A stretch of 64,000 nucleotides of DNA from Citrobacter rodentium NBRC 105723 = DSM 16636. Its GTDB lineage: Bacteria; Pseudomonadota; Gammaproteobacteria; Enterobacterales; Enterobacteriaceae. Positions 62,982 through 64,000 of this stretch are shown here, in pieces. The notes below the pieces were generated by a model. The model was given only the letters and a program-made list of their open reading frames with translations. It was not told the origin of the DNA and ran no database searches. Numbering within the stretch: position 1 is the first letter of the stretch; each line of letters opens with the position of its first letter. The stretch spans positions 4,464,001 to 4,528,000 of the forward strand of contig NZ_CP082833.1 in NCBI RefSeq assembly GCF_021278985.1, given 5' to 3'. Position numbers and translations under genes: made by a program.

Positions 62982-63839
62982 GTGAAAGCTGACAACCCTT
63001 TTGATCTTTTACTCCCTGCTGCGATGGCCAAAGTGGCCGAAGAGGCAGGCGTCTATAAAGCAACGAAGCATCCGCTTAAGACTTTCTACCTGGCGATTAC
63101 CGCCGGTGTATTCATTTCAATCGCCTTTGTTTTCTATATCACTGCGACGACCGGCACGGGAACGATGCCCTTTGGTATGGCGAAACTGGTTGGCGGCATC
63201 TGCTTCTCTCTGGGGCTGATTCTGTGCGTGATCTGCGGCGCGGATCTCTTTACCTCAACCGTTCTGATTGTCGTTGCCAAAGCCAGCGGCCGCATTACCT
63301 GGGGTCAGTTAGCCAAAAACTGGCTTAACGTCTATTTCGGCAACCTGGTAGGTTGTCTGCTCTTTGTGCTATTAATGTGGCTTTCCGGCGAGTATATGAC
63401 CGCCAACGGCCAGTGGGGGCTTAACGTCCTGCAAACCGCCGACCACAAAATGCACCATACTTTTATTGAAGCCGTCTGTCTCGGTATCCTCGCTAACCTG
63501 ATGGTGTGCCTGGCCGTATGGATGAGCTACTCTGGCCGCAGCCTGATGGATAAAGCGTTCATCATGGTTTTACCGGTCGCCATGTTTGTCGCCAGCGGTT
63601 TTGAGCACAGTATCGCAAACATGTTTATGATTCCGATGGGTATTGTTGTCCGTGATTTCGCTACGCCGGAATTCTGGACCGCAGTCGGTTCCACTCCGGA
63701 AAATTTTTCTCACCTGACCGTGATGAGCTTCATCACTGATAACCTGATTCCGGTTACGATCGGTAACATTATCGGCGGCGGTTTACTGGTTGGGTTGACA
63801 TACTGGGTCATTTATCTGCGCGGCAACGATCATCACTAA
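62982..63839 (+). CDS. focA: Formate channel FocA
   Basis: This 285-residue inner-membrane channel passes formate in both directions during fermentation. It has six helices, Thr91 (GADLFTSTV) and His209 (GFEHSIANMF) lining the pore. The start is GTG at 62982, giving the E. coli length and preceded by GAGAGAG; the ATG-containing open frame upstream lies in the leader. It forms an operon with pflB 57 bp downstream. Confidence 0.97.
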   Translation: MKADNPFDLLLPAAMAKVAEEAGVYKATKHPLKTFYLAITAGVFISIAFVFYITATTGTGTMPFGMAKLVGGICFSLGLILCVICGADLFTSTVLIVVAKASGRITWGQLAKNWLNVYFGNLVGCLLFVLLMWLSGEYMTANGQWGLNVLQTADHKMHHTFIEAVCLGILANLMVCLAVWMSYSGRSLMDKAFIMVLPVAMFVASGFEHSIANMFMIPMGIVVRDFATPEFWTAVGSTPENFSHLTVMSFITDNLIPVTIGNIIGGGLLVGLTYWVIYLRGNDHH

Positions 63840-63896
63840 TCCTGATGTTTGCACTGCGCAGTAAATAAAAAATCCACTTAAGAAGGTAGGTGTTAC

Positions 63897-64000
63897 ATGT
63901 CCGAGCTTAATGAAAAGTTAGCCACAGCCTGGGAAGGTTTTACCAAAGGTGACTGGCAGAATGAAGTAAACGTCCGTGACTTCATCCAGAAAAACTACAC
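63897..64000 (+). CDS. pflB: Pyruvate formate-lyase PflB (start only)
   Basis: The first 34 codons (MSELNEKLATAWEGFTKGDW, then QNEVNVRDFIQKNYT) match E. coli pyruvate formate-lyase, the glycyl-radical enzyme that splits pyruvate to acetyl-CoA and formate. The gene is cut by the window edge. A ribosome site GAAGGTAGG lies 7 bp ahead, and the partner FocA is just upstream. Confidence 0.96.
   Translation, partial: MSELNEKLATAWEGFTKGDWQNEVNVRDFIQKNY

Overview
The window is chromosomal DNA from a member of the Enterobacteriaceae, close to Escherichia, Salmonella and Citrobacter. Nearly every gene can be matched residue for residue to an E. coli K-12 family, and gene order from sulA to pflB follows the E. 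coli map. A Citrobacter-like genome is my best guess, but it rests on recalled protein similarity and is not proven. The DNA is all conserved core except for one large surface-protein gene. I found no tRNA, rRNA, insertion sequence, prophage or CRISPR array.

Layout. 9-5260: division inhibitor sulA, outer-membrane ompA, Ter-organising matP, Lon-like lonH, the unsaturated fatty acid gene fabA and the short ribosome hibernation gene rmf. 5517-13012 (minus strand): the rlmL-uup-pqiABC run (rRNA methylation, ABC-F ATPase, envelope lipid transport). 13110-15945: ycbX, zapC, pyrD. 16189-20440: the five-gene ssuEADCB operon for sulfonate sulfur, followed by a REP cluster. 20612-32640: pepN, pncB, asnS, ompF, aspC, gloC, mepK, ldtD. 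32818-37035: a 1405-residue inverse autotransporter (intimin/invasin type) that E. coli K-12 lacks here. 37352-44612: the condensin operon mukB-mukE-mukF with cmoM. 44747-53898: elyC, ycbJ, kdsB, ycaR, ycaQ, lpxK, msbA, comEC, an envelope and LPS block. 54099-57007: ihfB, rpsA, cmk. 57345-62576: aroA, serC, ycaP, ycaO. 62982-64000: focA and the start of pflB (anaerobic formate metabolism).

Functional themes. Envelope biogenesis dominates: OmpA and OmpF porins, PqiABC, MepK and LdtD for peptidoglycan, ElyC, KdsB-LpxK-MsbA for lipid A and Kdo. Chromosome structure and division form a second theme (SulA, MatP, ZapC, MukBEF, IHF). Many regulatory sites are visible: FadR/FabR sites at fabA, a NadR box at pncB, OmpR sites at ompF, a C-start/hairpin leader at pyrD, a PurR-like site behind it, a good sigma-70 promoter for ihfB, an internal terminator between serC and aroA, and an FNR-like site before focA.

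Differences from E. coli K-12. ycaL is missing between aroA and cmk, the elf (ycbQ) fimbrial operon is missing between pyrD and ssuE, and the adhesin gene sits between ldtD and mukB. The adhesin is the most interesting locus. It has an intimin-type barrel, a long stalk of bacterial Ig-like domains and a C-terminal tip domain that I do not recognise. The tip is clearly poorer in GC than the stalk. An AT-rich upstream region carries a perfect 15-bp palindrome just before the start codon.
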